NCBI GenBank assembly: GCA_964531745.1
Contig: CAZHFX010000028.1
Coordinates: 1 to 12,419 of the forward strand
Direction of reading: 5' to 3'
Source: JACRFW01 sp964531745
GTDB lineage: Bacteria > Patescibacteriota > Patescibacteriia > Magasanikbacterales > GWA2-37-8
Length of the DNA: 12,419 nucleotides
In this document: positions 12,406 to 12,419 of the stretch, in pieces
Position numbering within the stretch: the stretch's first letter is position 1
Layout of the letters: every line of letters begins with the position of its first letter
Notes under the pieces: generated by a model
What the model was told of the DNA's origin: nothing
The model's input: only the letters and a program-made list of their open reading frames with translations
The model's database searches: none
Translations under genes and position numbers: made by a program

Positions 12406-12419
12406 TCGGTCTTGACTTT

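Noticed and set aside
1..12419. CRISPR array or defence island
   Set aside because: No regularly spaced identical repeats with unique spacers and no cas, nuclease-helicase or toxin-antitoxin pair is visible. The DNA repeats in 1-1490 are coding.

Overview
The window looks like chromosomal DNA of a Candidate Phyla Radiation bacterium (Patescibacteria, Parcubacteria-like). This rests on recognised protein styles rather than on a marker gene. The styles are a secreted giant protein with the N-terminal 'YQGKL ... PYAFN ... LDG' module, a small surface protein with a 'SATYSI ... SASYELRGGF' module, a fused O-antigen ligase/TPR protein, and a TrmB-type regulator in a bacterial setting. TGA ends one gene, so the UGA-to-glycine code of Gracilibacteria/Absconditabacteria is excluded. 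Most starts lack a clear Shine-Dalgarno sequence.

Layout. The left three quarters (1-9252, all minus strand) is a cell-surface locus. A four-gene operon runs from 9252 down to 2257: an O-antigen-ligase-like polytopic protein with C-terminal TPRs; a small secreted beta-rich protein; a DUF916-like exported protein with a C-terminal membrane anchor; and a 1046-residue multidomain surface protein (three FN3-like domains, three 4-Cys repeats, carboxypeptidase-regulatory-like domains alternating with membrane segments). Gene spacings are 29 nt, 14 nt and a 4-nt ATGA overlap. A strong hairpin terminator follows at 2192-2221. Beyond it a separate gene encodes a huge repetitive secreted protein that runs off the left edge. 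The exported proteins and the putative ligase suggest one surface-assembly or glycosylation unit.

The region 9253-9599 is a divergent control region. It holds two minus-strand promoters for the operon, a long inverted-repeat element, and the promoter of a TrmB-family regulator (9600-10325, plus strand). The right part has tRNA-Ala(CGC), a small acidic unknown protein and tRNA-Arg(CCT), all on the minus strand, then an RmuC-family gene on the plus strand.

The most unusual signal is a pair of hairpin elements at 9361-9450 and 11198-11290. They share a core of about 38 nt with a covarying inner hairpin. Each is enclosed by perfect 23-25 bp inverted arms whose outer parts differ between the copies. 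Both sit in divergent intergenic regions, and a predicted promoter fires into each from just outside. A second unexplained repeat is a CTAG-centred palindrome present on both sides of tRNA-Ala, one copy covering its predicted -10 box.
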